A DNA stretch of 64,000 nucleotides from positions 1,078,001 through 1,142,000 of the forward strand of contig NZ_LR732707.1 in the NCBI RefSeq assembly GCF_902506555.1, given 5' to 3'. This document shows, piece after piece, positions 1-8,580 of this stretch. This stretch comes from Sphingorhabdus sp. 109 (GTDB taxonomy: Bacteria; Pseudomonadota; Alphaproteobacteria; Sphingomonadales; Sphingomonadaceae). The position numbers were made by a program, and so were the translations under genes. The number at the start of each line of letters is the position of its first letter. Within the stretch, counting starts at the first letter, position 1. Below the pieces are notes generated by a model. The model was not told where the DNA came from. It saw only the letters and a list, made by a program, of their open reading frames with translations, and ran no database searches.

Positions 1-186
1 CTTCATCGTCATTGATGTGCAACTGCCCAGTGCCGCGAGCAACAGGTCATAAGGCGACGGGCCGCTGTCATTACCGCCAAAGGATTCCGGTTCGTCTGCC
101 AGAAACCGATGTTTCCCGACCCTGACGGTCTGCTGGAATTTGCCGCTAGCGGTTTCGACGGAGACAAGAGAAGGATTGGTTGCCAT
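1..186 (-). CDS. OsmC family protein (partial, C-terminus beyond the left edge)
   Basis: The visible 62 codons are the N-terminus of an OsmC-like protein. After a short beta-rich lead comes a [17 protein letters not shown] stretch followed by [15 protein letters not shown]. The pattern of a small-residue loop, then [12 protein letters not shown] with an active-site cysteine, is diagnostic of the OsmC/Ohr superfamily. These are small thiol-dependent peroxidases acting on organic hydroperoxides, though many members have no assigned substrate. The first of the two expected redox cysteines is visible; the second would lie beyond the edge. The ATG lies 3 bases downstream of the glmS stop on the same strand, so the two are probably cotranscribed. 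Whether it is an Ohr, an OsmC or a YhfA-type member cannot be told from this fragment. Confidence 0.85.
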   Translation of the reverse strand, partial: MATNPSLVSVETASGKFQQTVRVGKHRFLADEPESFGGNDSGPSPYDLLLAALGSCTSMTMK

Positions 187-188
187 GA

Positions 189-2012
<1,824 letters not shown>

Positions 2013-2030
2013 CGTTTTTCGGGCTTTCTG

Positions 2031-2396
2031 CTAAAATATATAAGGTATCCGGATGCCCGGCATGTTGGCCGGAAAATCCTTTGTATTACGGGTAATCAGG
2101 ATAGCACCGCTAACCTGGGCAGTGGCAAGAATCATGGCATCAAGCAAGTTCATCTGCATGCGATAGCGGATATCGGCAGCGGCATCGCAAATTCGTGCGT
2201 CCAGTTCAACGATTTCGAACGGGGCCAGCAGATCCTGTATCTTGCGGCGGGTTTCCAGCGGTTCGCCTGCTATGACTTCCGTCCAGACGACACGGCTGAT
2301 CCGGTGCTTTGCATATCGTTGCAATTCAGCGGCCGCGCCGGGCCGGTCCTGCAACCAGTCGATGATGATATTAGTGTCGAAAAAGGGCGTGGACAT
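2031..2396 (-). CDS. vapC: VapC-type PIN-domain toxin
   Basis: A 121-residue PIN-domain protein, probably the endoribonuclease toxin of a type II toxin-antitoxin pair. The acidic metal-binding set of the PIN fold is present: Asp7 in FFDTNIIID, Glu40 in VVWTEVIAG, Asp86 in NLLDAMILATA, and the TRNTKDF segment with Asp107. Length and motif spacing match VapC toxins, many of which cut initiator tRNA or rRNA. It follows the antitoxin gene by 6 bases on the same strand, the usual antitoxin-first order. All catalytic residues look intact, so the toxin is probably active. The RNA target cannot be inferred. The pair sits between glmU and glmS. Confidence 0.9.
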   Translation of the reverse strand: MSTPFFDTNIIIDWLQDRPGAAAELQRYAKHRISRVVWTEVIAGEPLETRRKIQDLLAPFEIVELDARICDAAADIRYRMQMNLLDAMILATAQVSGAILITRNTKDFPANMPGIRIPYIF

Positions 2397-2402
2397 GGCC
2401 TT

Positions 2403-2636
2403 CTATGCCGGTTCGCGGTCTGCGCGGATGGTGCGCTGATATGCCATGCTGTCCCCGATATCAGATCGATCTTTCCAATAGCCGCGGCCCTTGGCGATCC
2501 AGTCCTTGCTGCCCTCAGCGCGATATGCAGCCACTGCATCCCGTAACAACTGGGCGCGAGACTTGCCCTGCTCTGTCGCCTGAGCGTCGAGCCATTTTAC
2601 ATCGTCTTCGGGGAGATCAGCGAGGATTCGGGTCAT
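2403..2636 (-). CDS. vapB: Ribbon-helix-helix (VapB/CopG-like) antitoxin
   Basis: A 77-residue protein. Its first 45 residues look like a ribbon-helix-helix DNA-binding domain: a short strand MTRILADLP, then helices DDVKWLDAQATEQGKS and RAQLLRDAVAAYRA. The C-terminal half (DWIAKGRGYWKD onwards) is polar and probably binds and neutralises the adjacent PIN toxin. It is the first gene of the two-gene operon. Just upstream lie two copies of the perfect palindrome TGATATCA overlapping a TTGACA element, which fits autorepression by the RHH domain. The match to a specific antitoxin subfamily is uncertain, so the symbol vapB is by context. Confidence 0.85.
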   Translation of the reverse strand: MTRILADLPEDDVKWLDAQATEQGKSRAQLLRDAVAAYRAEGSKDWIAKGRGYWKDRSDIGDSMAYQRTIRADREPA

Positions 2637-2646
2637 GATGATATAT

Positions 2647-2673
2647 TGATATCATATCGTGATATCATGTCAA
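2647..2673 (-). promoter_or_regulatory. vapBC promoter/operator with two TGATATCA palindromes
   Basis: Two identical self-complementary octamers TGATATCA lie at 2647-2654 and 2660-2667, 13 bp apart start to start. On the minus strand a TTGACA hexamer (2673-2668) abuts the outer octamer, so repressor bound here would cover a -35 element. The antitoxin start codon is at 2636. RHH antitoxins typically bind paired short palindromes of this kind. The -10 element is not clear. Confidence 0.7.
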
Positions 2674-2756
2674 TTTGAATCGACTATTTGTGCCGGGAAG
2701 TTGCGTTACAAGCGGCATCGGCTTGGTTCTTAATCAAGCGATATGTAATTCCGGCG

Positions 2757-4106
2757 TCACTTTCGCGATTTTTTCTTAACGCTTGCCGCATTGAACCGGG
2801 CAGCCCAACCTGCCTTCGCCGTCTGTTCAGCGCGAACCAGCGCCAGATCGCCGGCGGCAACATCTTTCGTTACGGTTGCGCCTGCGCCGACAATTGCGCC
2901 TTCGCCGATCGTCACCGGTGCCACCAGCGCGCTGTTCGATCCGATGAAGGCGCCCTTGCCGATCACCGTTTTATATTTGAAATAGCCGTCATAATTGCAG
3001 GTGATCGTGCCGGCACCGATATTAGCGCCCTCGCCCACTTCAGCGTCGCCGAGATAGGTCAGATGATTGGCCTTGGCGCCTTTGCCCAGCGTGGCTTTTT
3101 TCATTTCCACGAAATTGCCGACTTTGGAGCCTTCTTCCATCACGGCCCCCGGGCGCAGACGGGCGAAGGGTCCGACGTTGGTCGTGGGACCAATAGTCGC
3201 TCCTTCGATATGGCTGTGCCCATATATTTTCGCGCCCGAGGCGATCGAGACGCCGGGACCGAAGATCACATTGGGCTCGATCACGACATCGGAAGCGACT
3301 TGCGTATCGTGCGCGAACCACACCGTGTCCGGCGCGATCAGGCTGACCCCGTCGGCCATGGCTTGTTCTCGGCGGCGGGCCTGCCATTCGCCTTCGACCG
3401 CGGCAAGTTCGGCGCGACTGTTGACGCCGGCGACCTCGGCCGGATCATCGACCTCAATAACGGCGCTTTTCTGGCCGGGAAGCATGACGATGTCGGGTAG
3501 ATAATATTCCCCTGCAGCATTGTCGTTGCTGATCTGGTCGAGCAGGATGAACAGGTCCGTCGAGCGCGCCGCCATCAGGCCGCTGTTGCACAGATTGACC
3601 GCACGCTCCGCATCGCTGGCGTCTTTAAACTCGACCATCTTCTCGATCTCGCCCTGATCATCGGCAATAATCCGGCCATAAGCGGCGGCATCATCTGGGC
3701 GGAAGCCGAGCACGACGGCGCGCGGATCGGATCCATTGTTGAGGCGGAAAATCATGTCGCGCATCGTATCCGCGCTGACCATCGGCACATCGCCATAGAG
3801 GATCAGCACGTCGCCGGCGAAGCCCTTTAGCGCGTCATGAGCCTGCGCCACCGCGTGGCCGGTGCCGAGCTGCTCCTCCTGCACTGCGATCGCGACATTG
3901 CGGTCCTTTACACTTTCCTCGATCTGCTCACGGCGGGCGCCGACGACAATGACGGTGCGTTCAACGCCAACAGACTCGATAGTATCGAGAAGATGGTGGA
4001 GCATCGGCTTGCCGGCAATCGGGTGCAGCACCTTGTGCTTTTCCGATTTCATCCTCGTCCCCTGACCGGCGGCCAGGATGATTGCGGCTAGCGGGCGATC
4101 TGACAT
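2757..4106 (-). CDS. glmU: Bifunctional N-acetylglucosamine-1-phosphate uridyltransferase / glucosamine-1-phosphate acetyltransferase
   Basis: GlmU acetylates glucosamine-1-phosphate and then uridylylates it, giving UDP-GlcNAc. The N-terminal pyrophosphorylase domain carries the signature LAAGQGTRMKS with the following KVLHP and GKPML segments. The C-terminal third is a left-handed beta-helix with many hexapeptide repeats (IGPTTNVGPFARLRPGA, IGAGTITCNYDG, IGSNSALVAPV), the acetyltransferase and trimerisation part. The frame opens 18 bases further upstream, but the ATG at 4106 has a GGAG at good spacing and starts MSDRPLAAIILAAG, as in relatives, giving 449 residues. The gene heads the minus-strand block glmU-vapBC-glmS; the TA pair is the only thing between the two amino-sugar genes. 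Confidence 0.97.
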   Translation of the reverse strand: MSDRPLAAIILAAGQGTRMKSEKHKVLHPIAGKPMLHHLLDTIESVGVERTVIVVGARREQIEESVKDRNVAIAVQEEQLGTGHAVAQAHDALKGFAGDVLILYGDVPMVSADTMRDMIFRLNNGSDPRAVVLGFRPDDAAAYGRIIADDQGEIEKMVEFKDASDAERAVNLCNSGLMAARSTDLFILLDQISNDNAAGEYYLPDIVMLPGQKSAVIEVDDPAEVAGVNSRAELAAVEGEWQARRREQAMADGVSLIAPDTVWFAHDTQVASDVVIEPNVIFGPGVSIASGAKIYGHSHIEGATIGPTTNVGPFARLRPGAVMEEGSKVGNFVEMKKATLGKGAKANHLTYLGDAEVGEGANIGAGTITCNYDGYFKYKTVIGKGAFIGSNSALVAPVTIGEGAIVGAGATVTKDVAAGDLALVRAEQTAKAGWAARFNAASVKKKSRK

Positions 4107-4218
4107 CGAAATTCTCCGGAACAAATGGGACTATAGCGGCGCTGTCTCGGCCATTTGCAGCGGCTAATGCCATGCAAAGCGGGGATAAGCCACCCTGTAT
4201 CTTGTCGGCGTGGCGGGT

Positions 4219-5253
4219 TCATCCAGACGGCTTTCCGTCCTTGCGCCATTTGATCCACAAATGCCGCGCCAGCATCAGTGGCGGCATTCGCAGCCAGTGG
4301 GATCGGATATAGAAGGCAAGGCGCGTCAATTTCCGGGTTTCGCGGCCATAACCGTCGCGCGCCAGCAAACGGCGGACATAGAAATTGTCGGTAAACGTCG
4401 CCTTGCCCGCCAGCGACGGAAGAACCGGCGTATCATATAGCGCCGCAGCAAGGCGCAGCGCCCTTGCCAGTTCGTCGGCCAGCCCGTGGAGACGGGCGCG
4501 CTCATCGAGCTCGGTCCAGAATGATGCTGAGGCTTCGGCCTTTTCCCGCAACAGGAGGTTGATGTCCCACAGATTCCGCAAGCCGCCGGCCAGATCACCA
4601 TCCGCAAACAGATGGGCGACGGAATGCAGCACCATGTCCGCCGGCGCCATCACATACAGGCCATCCGCGAGTGCTACGGCACTGGCGAGTATCTCTCCGG
4701 CATCCGGCGTAGGACCAGCGGTCAACGGCAATATTGTATGATGTACGTCGATCATCCGGTCCCGCTCGCGGTGGATCAGCGGCGGCAGTTCGTGCATATG
4801 CTCGCGATAATATTGGTCATCATAGGGATCCGGTTTAACCCATTCCCAGCCGGCATCGAGCAAGGCGTTTTCGACCACCGGCAAATCTTTCCGCTCCACC
4901 ATGATGTCGAGATCGCCTATGCTACGGCCCCGGCCAGCGGCGAGGTCGGCCGCGACATAGGCTGTCCCCTTCATCAGGACGATCTTGCCGGGATAGTCGG
5001 CGAGCGCCCGTCGCGCGCAATCGGCTTCCCACAAGGCCTGCAGTCGCGCCAGATCATGCGCCTCGACGGCATCTTGCAGAACCATGCGAATCCGATCCGG
5101 CACCTTCGCATGATCGATCCGGTGAGCCAGCGCGCCGATCAGCGATTCGGCCCGGGCCATGCTGATCAGGTCGGTCCACTCGCTGCCTCGAAGCATTTCC
5201 ACGCTGGCCGGGTTGCGCAGGGCATCGACCAGACGTCGGGCATCGCGCATCAT
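4219..5253 (-). CDS. Nucleotidyltransferase family protein of the HPr-rel-A type cassette
   Basis: A 344-residue protein with a pol-beta-like nucleotidyltransferase core: KGTAYVAADLAAGRGRSIGD followed by LDIMV gives the G-x-D-x-D metal-binding pattern of the NTP_transf_5-like family. The rest is mostly alpha-helical. Related enzymes occur in lasso-peptide and other RiPP clusters beside HprK-like kinases and PqqD-like chaperones, where the nucleotidyltransferase has been proposed or shown to modify a peptide. Here it is the last gene of such a set. It overlaps the kinase gene: the ATG at 5253 shares ATGA with the kinase stop and has a GGAG 9 bases upstream, whereas the longer frame would need a GTG at 5268. 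Substrate unknown. Confidence 0.8.
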   Translation of the reverse strand: MMRDARRLVDALRNPASVEMLRGSEWTDLISMARAESLIGALAHRIDHAKVPDRIRMVLQDAVEAHDLARLQALWEADCARRALADYPGKIVLMKGTAYVAADLAAGRGRSIGDLDIMVERKDLPVVENALLDAGWEWVKPDPYDDQYYREHMHELPPLIHRERDRMIDVHHTILPLTAGPTPDAGEILASAVALADGLYVMAPADMVLHSVAHLFADGDLAGGLRNLWDINLLLREKAEASASFWTELDERARLHGLADELARALRLAAALYDTPVLPSLAGKATFTDNFYVRRLLARDGYGRETRKLTRLAFYIRSHWLRMPPLMLARHLWIKWRKDGKPSG

Positions 5254-6119
5254 GGCAGTTTGCTCCACAATCCGTCGATCAGTTCTTCCGCCTGCTCAAT
5301 CGATTGATAATCCATGGCTCTGGCGGGAACCCGATCAACAAACCGGGTCAGTGCCCGAAATCCCGATTCTCCGAGCGCGACATAATTGGTTGAGGCCTGG
5401 GTCAGCCGGACGAAAATTTCGGCCTGGCCCATTTCGCGCAATTCGCGAGCGTGACCAAAGCGGGGAAAAAGCAACAGCGCCGGCGTGGCCGACTCCTCCA
5501 TTCGGGTAACGGCCTCCTGCGGCGGCACAAGATGGCGTATGTCGCCCTTGGGTGTGGCTTTCATTTCGGGGCCGAACCGGTCATCCGCTGCAAGATTCTG
5601 CATCGCCCCGATAGCCTGGTTTTTCAGGCTTATCAGGCGCGGAAAAGGCGAAATCTTTCCGTCGTCGAGGCCCAACAGTGCGAATTCGTCCCCCATGAAC
5701 CGCCAGCCCCGCTCGGCCAGCATCGCGGACAAGGTCGATTTCCCCGAGCCGGACAGGCCGGTCATGACCAGCGCTTTGCCGTCTTTCTTGACGCTGCTGG
5801 CATGGAGCAGCAGATGCCGCCGCCAGCCGAGCGCCATTTGCAGGTTCATGCCCATTTCGGCGGCAAGCAAACCCTGCGCCAGCGGCAACGGTGCGGCATC
5901 GGGCAGCCAGAAGTCACCGCCGATGTGGACGGACGGGCGGATGTGGCGGCGCCAGGGCTTGTCTGGCTCCAGCCGAACCGTGAAATCGACCTGCCCTTCG
6001 CCCGGTGCCGGATAGTGCCGATAGAGACCGGCCAGCTGATCCAGCGGTTGTCGCCATGCCGAAGCAATCCGGAAAGCTGCGGGACCGATTTTGAGCAGGA
6101 TATGATGCATCTTGCCCAT
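5250..6119 (-). CDS. HprK-related kinase A
   Basis: A 289-residue P-loop kinase resembling the catalytic half of HPr kinase/phosphorylase. The Walker A motif GLSGSGKST is at residues 121-129, preceded by LLLHASSV (His106) and followed by RGWRFMGDE (Asp144-Glu145), the acidic pair equivalent to the HprK base. The N-terminal HprK sensor domain is absent, and no PTS HPr gene is nearby, so a carbon-catabolite role is unlikely. In NCBI family naming this architecture is HprK-related kinase A, a protein of unknown function that travels with a PqqD-like partner. The start overlaps the PqqD stop by one base (TGATG) and the end overlaps the nucleotidyltransferase gene, implying coupled translation and a physical complex. 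Confidence 0.85.
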   Translation of the reverse strand: MGKMHHILLKIGPAAFRIASAWRQPLDQLAGLYRHYPAPGEGQVDFTVRLEPDKPWRRHIRPSVHIGGDFWLPDAAPLPLAQGLLAAEMGMNLQMALGWRRHLLLHASSVKKDGKALVMTGLSGSGKSTLSAMLAERGWRFMGDEFALLGLDDGKISPFPRLISLKNQAIGAMQNLAADDRFGPEMKATPKGDIRHLVPPQEAVTRMEESATPALLLFPRFGHARELREMGQAEIFVRLTQASTNYVALGESGFRALTRFVDRVPARAMDYQSIEQAEELIDGLWSKLP

Positions 6120-6403
6120 CAGCCGGGGACCCGGGACACGAGACCGAGCAATGACAGTTCTTCGAGGCGTGCCAGAATGATTTCTTCCGCATCTCCGCCG
6201 GATTCGATGTCGAATAGGGCGGTCAGCCGCGCAATAATCTCGGTTGCGGCAAGCGCAGCCTCTTCCATCACTTCGAATATGGCGGGGGCCGGATCGGCTA
6301 GAATATGGGTGATGCCGGACGGTCTGTGATACAGCAGTTTCATGCTGTCCAGGTCATGCCAGATCAGATCTTCTGCCGGCGCAGCCCGATATTTCTGGGT
6401 CAT
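6119..6403 (-). CDS. PqqD-like peptide chaperone (HPr-rel-A system)
   Basis: A 94-residue PqqD-fold protein. The segment WHDLDSMKLLYHRPSGITHIL followed by an acidic helical region and LEELSLLGLV matches the winged-helix recognition element (RRE) that binds leader peptides in RiPP pathways. It is coupled to the HprK-related kinase by a one-base stop/start overlap, so the two are made in fixed ratio. The known role of PqqD-like domains is to present a peptide to a modifying enzyme; by inference this one presents a substrate to the kinase or the nucleotidyltransferase. The obvious substrate candidate is the small Tat protein encoded 73 bases upstream. The family is recognisable; the function in this cassette is not established. 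Confidence 0.8.
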   Translation of the reverse strand: MTQKYRAAPAEDLIWHDLDSMKLLYHRPSGITHILADPAPAIFEVMEEAALAATEIIARLTALFDIESGGDAEEIILARLEELSLLGLVSRVPG

Positions 6404-6475
6404 GGAGAACTACCTGCGAATCTGGTGCGACATAACCGATTAATAGCAGGCAAAAGTTAAAATGGTGCGGATATA

Positions 6476-6934
6476 TCAGCGCGGCATTTGCAGCGAAGCA
6501 TAACAGGTGAAGCCGCTCTGCCCGGACTGCAGCCGGCGAATATATTTCACATAGGCCCGCGACTGGTCGTTGGATGTCCCGGGCAAGGTGCGGCCCCTCA
6601 TGGCGCGGCGTACTTCCTCGCCGGTGAAATTGCGACCGGCGGGCGGAAATGCTCCTGGCGTGTCTGCCGTGACCACTTTCCCGTTCGGCGCGATAAAACC
6701 GCCCGAAGCATGTTTGCCCGGCACTGGAATCTCGCAATTGAGAACGGAACCGGCGGTCTGCGCCAATGCAGGCTTGATGCTGACTACAGCTGAAGCCGTG
6801 ACTGCGCCCATCATCAGGGCGCGGCGACGGTTTACAATGCCGCAATTCTCGCCATTTGCGTCTGACGATTCAGATGGAAGGCCCTCTTTCATCGAATTTC
6901 TGTCCATTTTTCTTAGCTTCAGATAGGTGCACAT
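6476..6934 (-). CDS. Small Tat-exported protein, candidate substrate of the PqqD/HprK-like cassette
   Basis: I do not recognise the family. The 152-residue product has a polar 35-residue lead, then an RRRALMM twin-arginine motif (Arg36-38), a hydrophobic stretch and a probable cleavage site near PALAQ (residues 55-59). The mature part is about 93 residues with two cysteines (67 and 144), a Gly/Pro-rich middle (PVPGKHASGGF) and a C-terminal end QSGFTCYASLQMPR. The start is uncertain: Met1, Met10 and Met15 are all possible and none has a clear ribosome-binding site. It is on the same strand as, and 73 bases upstream of, the PqqD-like gene. The order exported small protein, chaperone, kinase, nucleotidyltransferase is that of a peptide-modification operon, but the link is inference from position. 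Confidence 0.65.
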   Translation of the reverse strand: MCTYLKLRKMDRNSMKEGLPSESSDANGENCGIVNRRRALMMGAVTASAVVSIKPALAQTAGSVLNCEIPVPGKHASGGFIAPNGKVVTADTPGAFPPAGRNFTGEEVRRAMRGRTLPGTSNDQSRAYVKYIRRLQSGQSGFTCYASLQMPR

Positions 6935-7126
6935 AAGCGGAAATCGATTGAAAGGCGAGCAATCAGTCCCTCGCTCGCAACCGCGTCCATATTCGGGACA
7001 TAGACATGCAAATCGTTAATATTGTCTCTATTTGCGAAAGCCGGTGCAGGCTCCCGAAACATTCCCGTTGCCGATGCGCCGGAGCACCGGCTAAACAGCG
7101 GCTATGACAATGCCAGAATCATTCCG

Positions 7127-8398
7127 ATGACTTCGGTTTCCCCTCTTCGTTTGCTGATCGCTCTGGCGATCATTGTCGGCGGTGGCATTCTTTCCGGTCA
7201 AATGCCACAATCCGGCCAGCAGTTCATCGTGGTCATTGTCTCGGGCACCTTCGCCCTGTTCATGGTTATGCAGGACCGGCCCGCCTCGCCAATGCCGGAT
7301 CCGGCAGCATTGGAACGACAGACCAAACGGATATTATATCAGGGGCGCTCGGAGGCCTATCAGGATATTATCGACCCGATAACAGATCCGATCATGCTGA
7401 TCCGCAATGCCAAGGTCGCCGCGGCCAACCCGGCCGCCGCCCAGGTCCTGGGCAATCATATCGTTGGCGAGGACGTGCGCATCGCCATCCGCCATCCCGC
7501 CGCTGCCGACCGTCTGGCAAATCCGGATGCCAAACATACCGGTGAGCCCATTTTGCTGGTCGGTGTCGGAAGCACGGACCAGAGATGGGAATTGCGCATC
7601 CACACGCTTCAGGACGGACTGAAGCTGGTCCAGCTTTCCGATCGGTCCAGTCGCTATGCCGCCGAAAGAATGCGGACCGATTTCGTCGCAAACGCCAGCC
7701 ACGAACTGCGCACACCACTGGCAGCCATCAAGGGGTTTATCGAAACGCTTGAGGACCCCACGGCCGGCAAGGACGATGCAACCCGCGCCCGCTTTCTGAA
7801 AATCATGTATGACGAAGCCGACCGGATGCAGCGTCTGATCGAGGACCTGATGTCGCTCTCCAGGATCGAGGCAGAGAAATTCGAGCTGCCTTCAGACGTG
7901 ATAGATCTGAGCGAATTGGTCGAGGAAGCGCGTGATTTCTACATCAACAGCCGTGGCAAGAAAGAAAGTGAAATACTGGTTCATTTTCCAACTGTTATGC
8001 CAATGATCCACGGAGACCGGGCGCAATTGTCGCAGGTCGTCAACAATCTGCTGAGCAACGCATTCAAATACGGAAGAAAAGGGGCACCGGTCACGATCAA
8101 GGTCGCGCCCAATAAATCGGGCACGATGCTTTATCTGTCGATCAGTGATCAGGGCGACGGCATAGCACCGGAACATATCCCCCGGCTCACCGAACGTTTT
8201 TACCGTGTCGACAAGGGACGCAGCAAGTCGATTGGCGGTACCGGACTGGGGCTCGCAATCGTAAAACATATTTCGGAACGCCATGGGGGAAGGATGGAAA
8301 TCAGCAGTGAGGTAGGCCGCGGTACAACGGTATCGGTATTGCTGCCGGTCGCCAGCAAAAGTCCGGGAGCCGTTTTGCTGGCACAAGGCAGTGATTGA
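7127..8398 (+). CDS. phoR: Phosphate regulon sensor histidine kinase
   Basis: A 423-residue membrane histidine kinase. Two hydrophobic segments follow the start (LRLLIALAIIVGGGILSG and FIVVIVSGTFALFMV), then a PAS-like region, then the HisKA phosphoacceptor FVANASHELRTPLAAIKGF (His192) and the HATPase domain with an N box (NNLLSNAFKYG), G1 (DQGDGI) and G2 (GGTGLGLAIVKHI). Paired with PhoB and placed directly before pstS, it is PhoR, which reads PstSCAB-PhoU activity rather than phosphate itself. The frame is open from a TTG at 7022, but the ATG at 7127 lies immediately before the first membrane segment and is more likely. Transcription is divergent from the Tat-protein cassette. Confidence 0.95.
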   Translation: MTSVSPLRLLIALAIIVGGGILSGQMPQSGQQFIVVIVSGTFALFMVMQDRPASPMPDPAALERQTKRILYQGRSEAYQDIIDPITDPIMLIRNAKVAAANPAAAQVLGNHIVGEDVRIAIRHPAAADRLANPDAKHTGEPILLVGVGSTDQRWELRIHTLQDGLKLVQLSDRSSRYAAERMRTDFVANASHELRTPLAAIKGFIETLEDPTAGKDDATRARFLKIMYDEADRMQRLIEDLMSLSRIEAEKFELPSDVIDLSELVEEARDFYINSRGKKESEILVHFPTVMPMIHGDRAQLSQVVNNLLSNAFKYGRKGAPVTIKVAPNKSGTMLYLSISDQGDGIAPEHIPRLTERFYRVDKGRSKSIGGTGLGLAIVKHISERHGGRMEISSEVGRGTTVSVLLPVASKSPGAVLLAQGSD

Positions 8399-8447
8399 TC
8401 GATGATCGCGGGAAATAATTCTCCCGGGAATGAGTGTCCGACTGCAT

Positions 8448-8476
8448 GGTCACATAATTGTAATATATTTGTCACG
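8448..8476 (+). promoter_or_regulatory. Pho box of three tandem heptamers upstream of pstS
   Basis: Three heptamers GGTCACA (8448), TGTAATA (8459) and TGTCACG (8470) recur at exactly 11 bp, separated by AT-rich tetramers TAAT and TATT. This is the arrangement of PhoB sites (7-bp repeats with 4-bp spacers; consensus close to CTGTCAT). The outer two units are the better matches. The array ends about 105 bp before the pstS start, so PhoB would activate pstSCAB-phoU-phoB from here, separately from phoR. Confidence 0.75.
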
Positions 8477-8580
8477 AACAGGACATTGCGCCTCCCTAGA
8501 AGCCTCCCGAACAAGCCTGTTGATAGGGTTTCTGGCAATTTTTGCGAGGGATCACCTGCAGTGGAATTAGGAACTATTCT

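Noticed and set aside
2013-2030. glmS ribozyme or riboswitch upstream of glmS
   Set aside because: Only 18 bases separate vapC from the glmS start, too short for such an element; these are also not known from this group.
6935-7126. Pho box before phoR
   Set aside because: Isolated TGTC-like words only; no 11-bp tandem repeat as seen before pstS.
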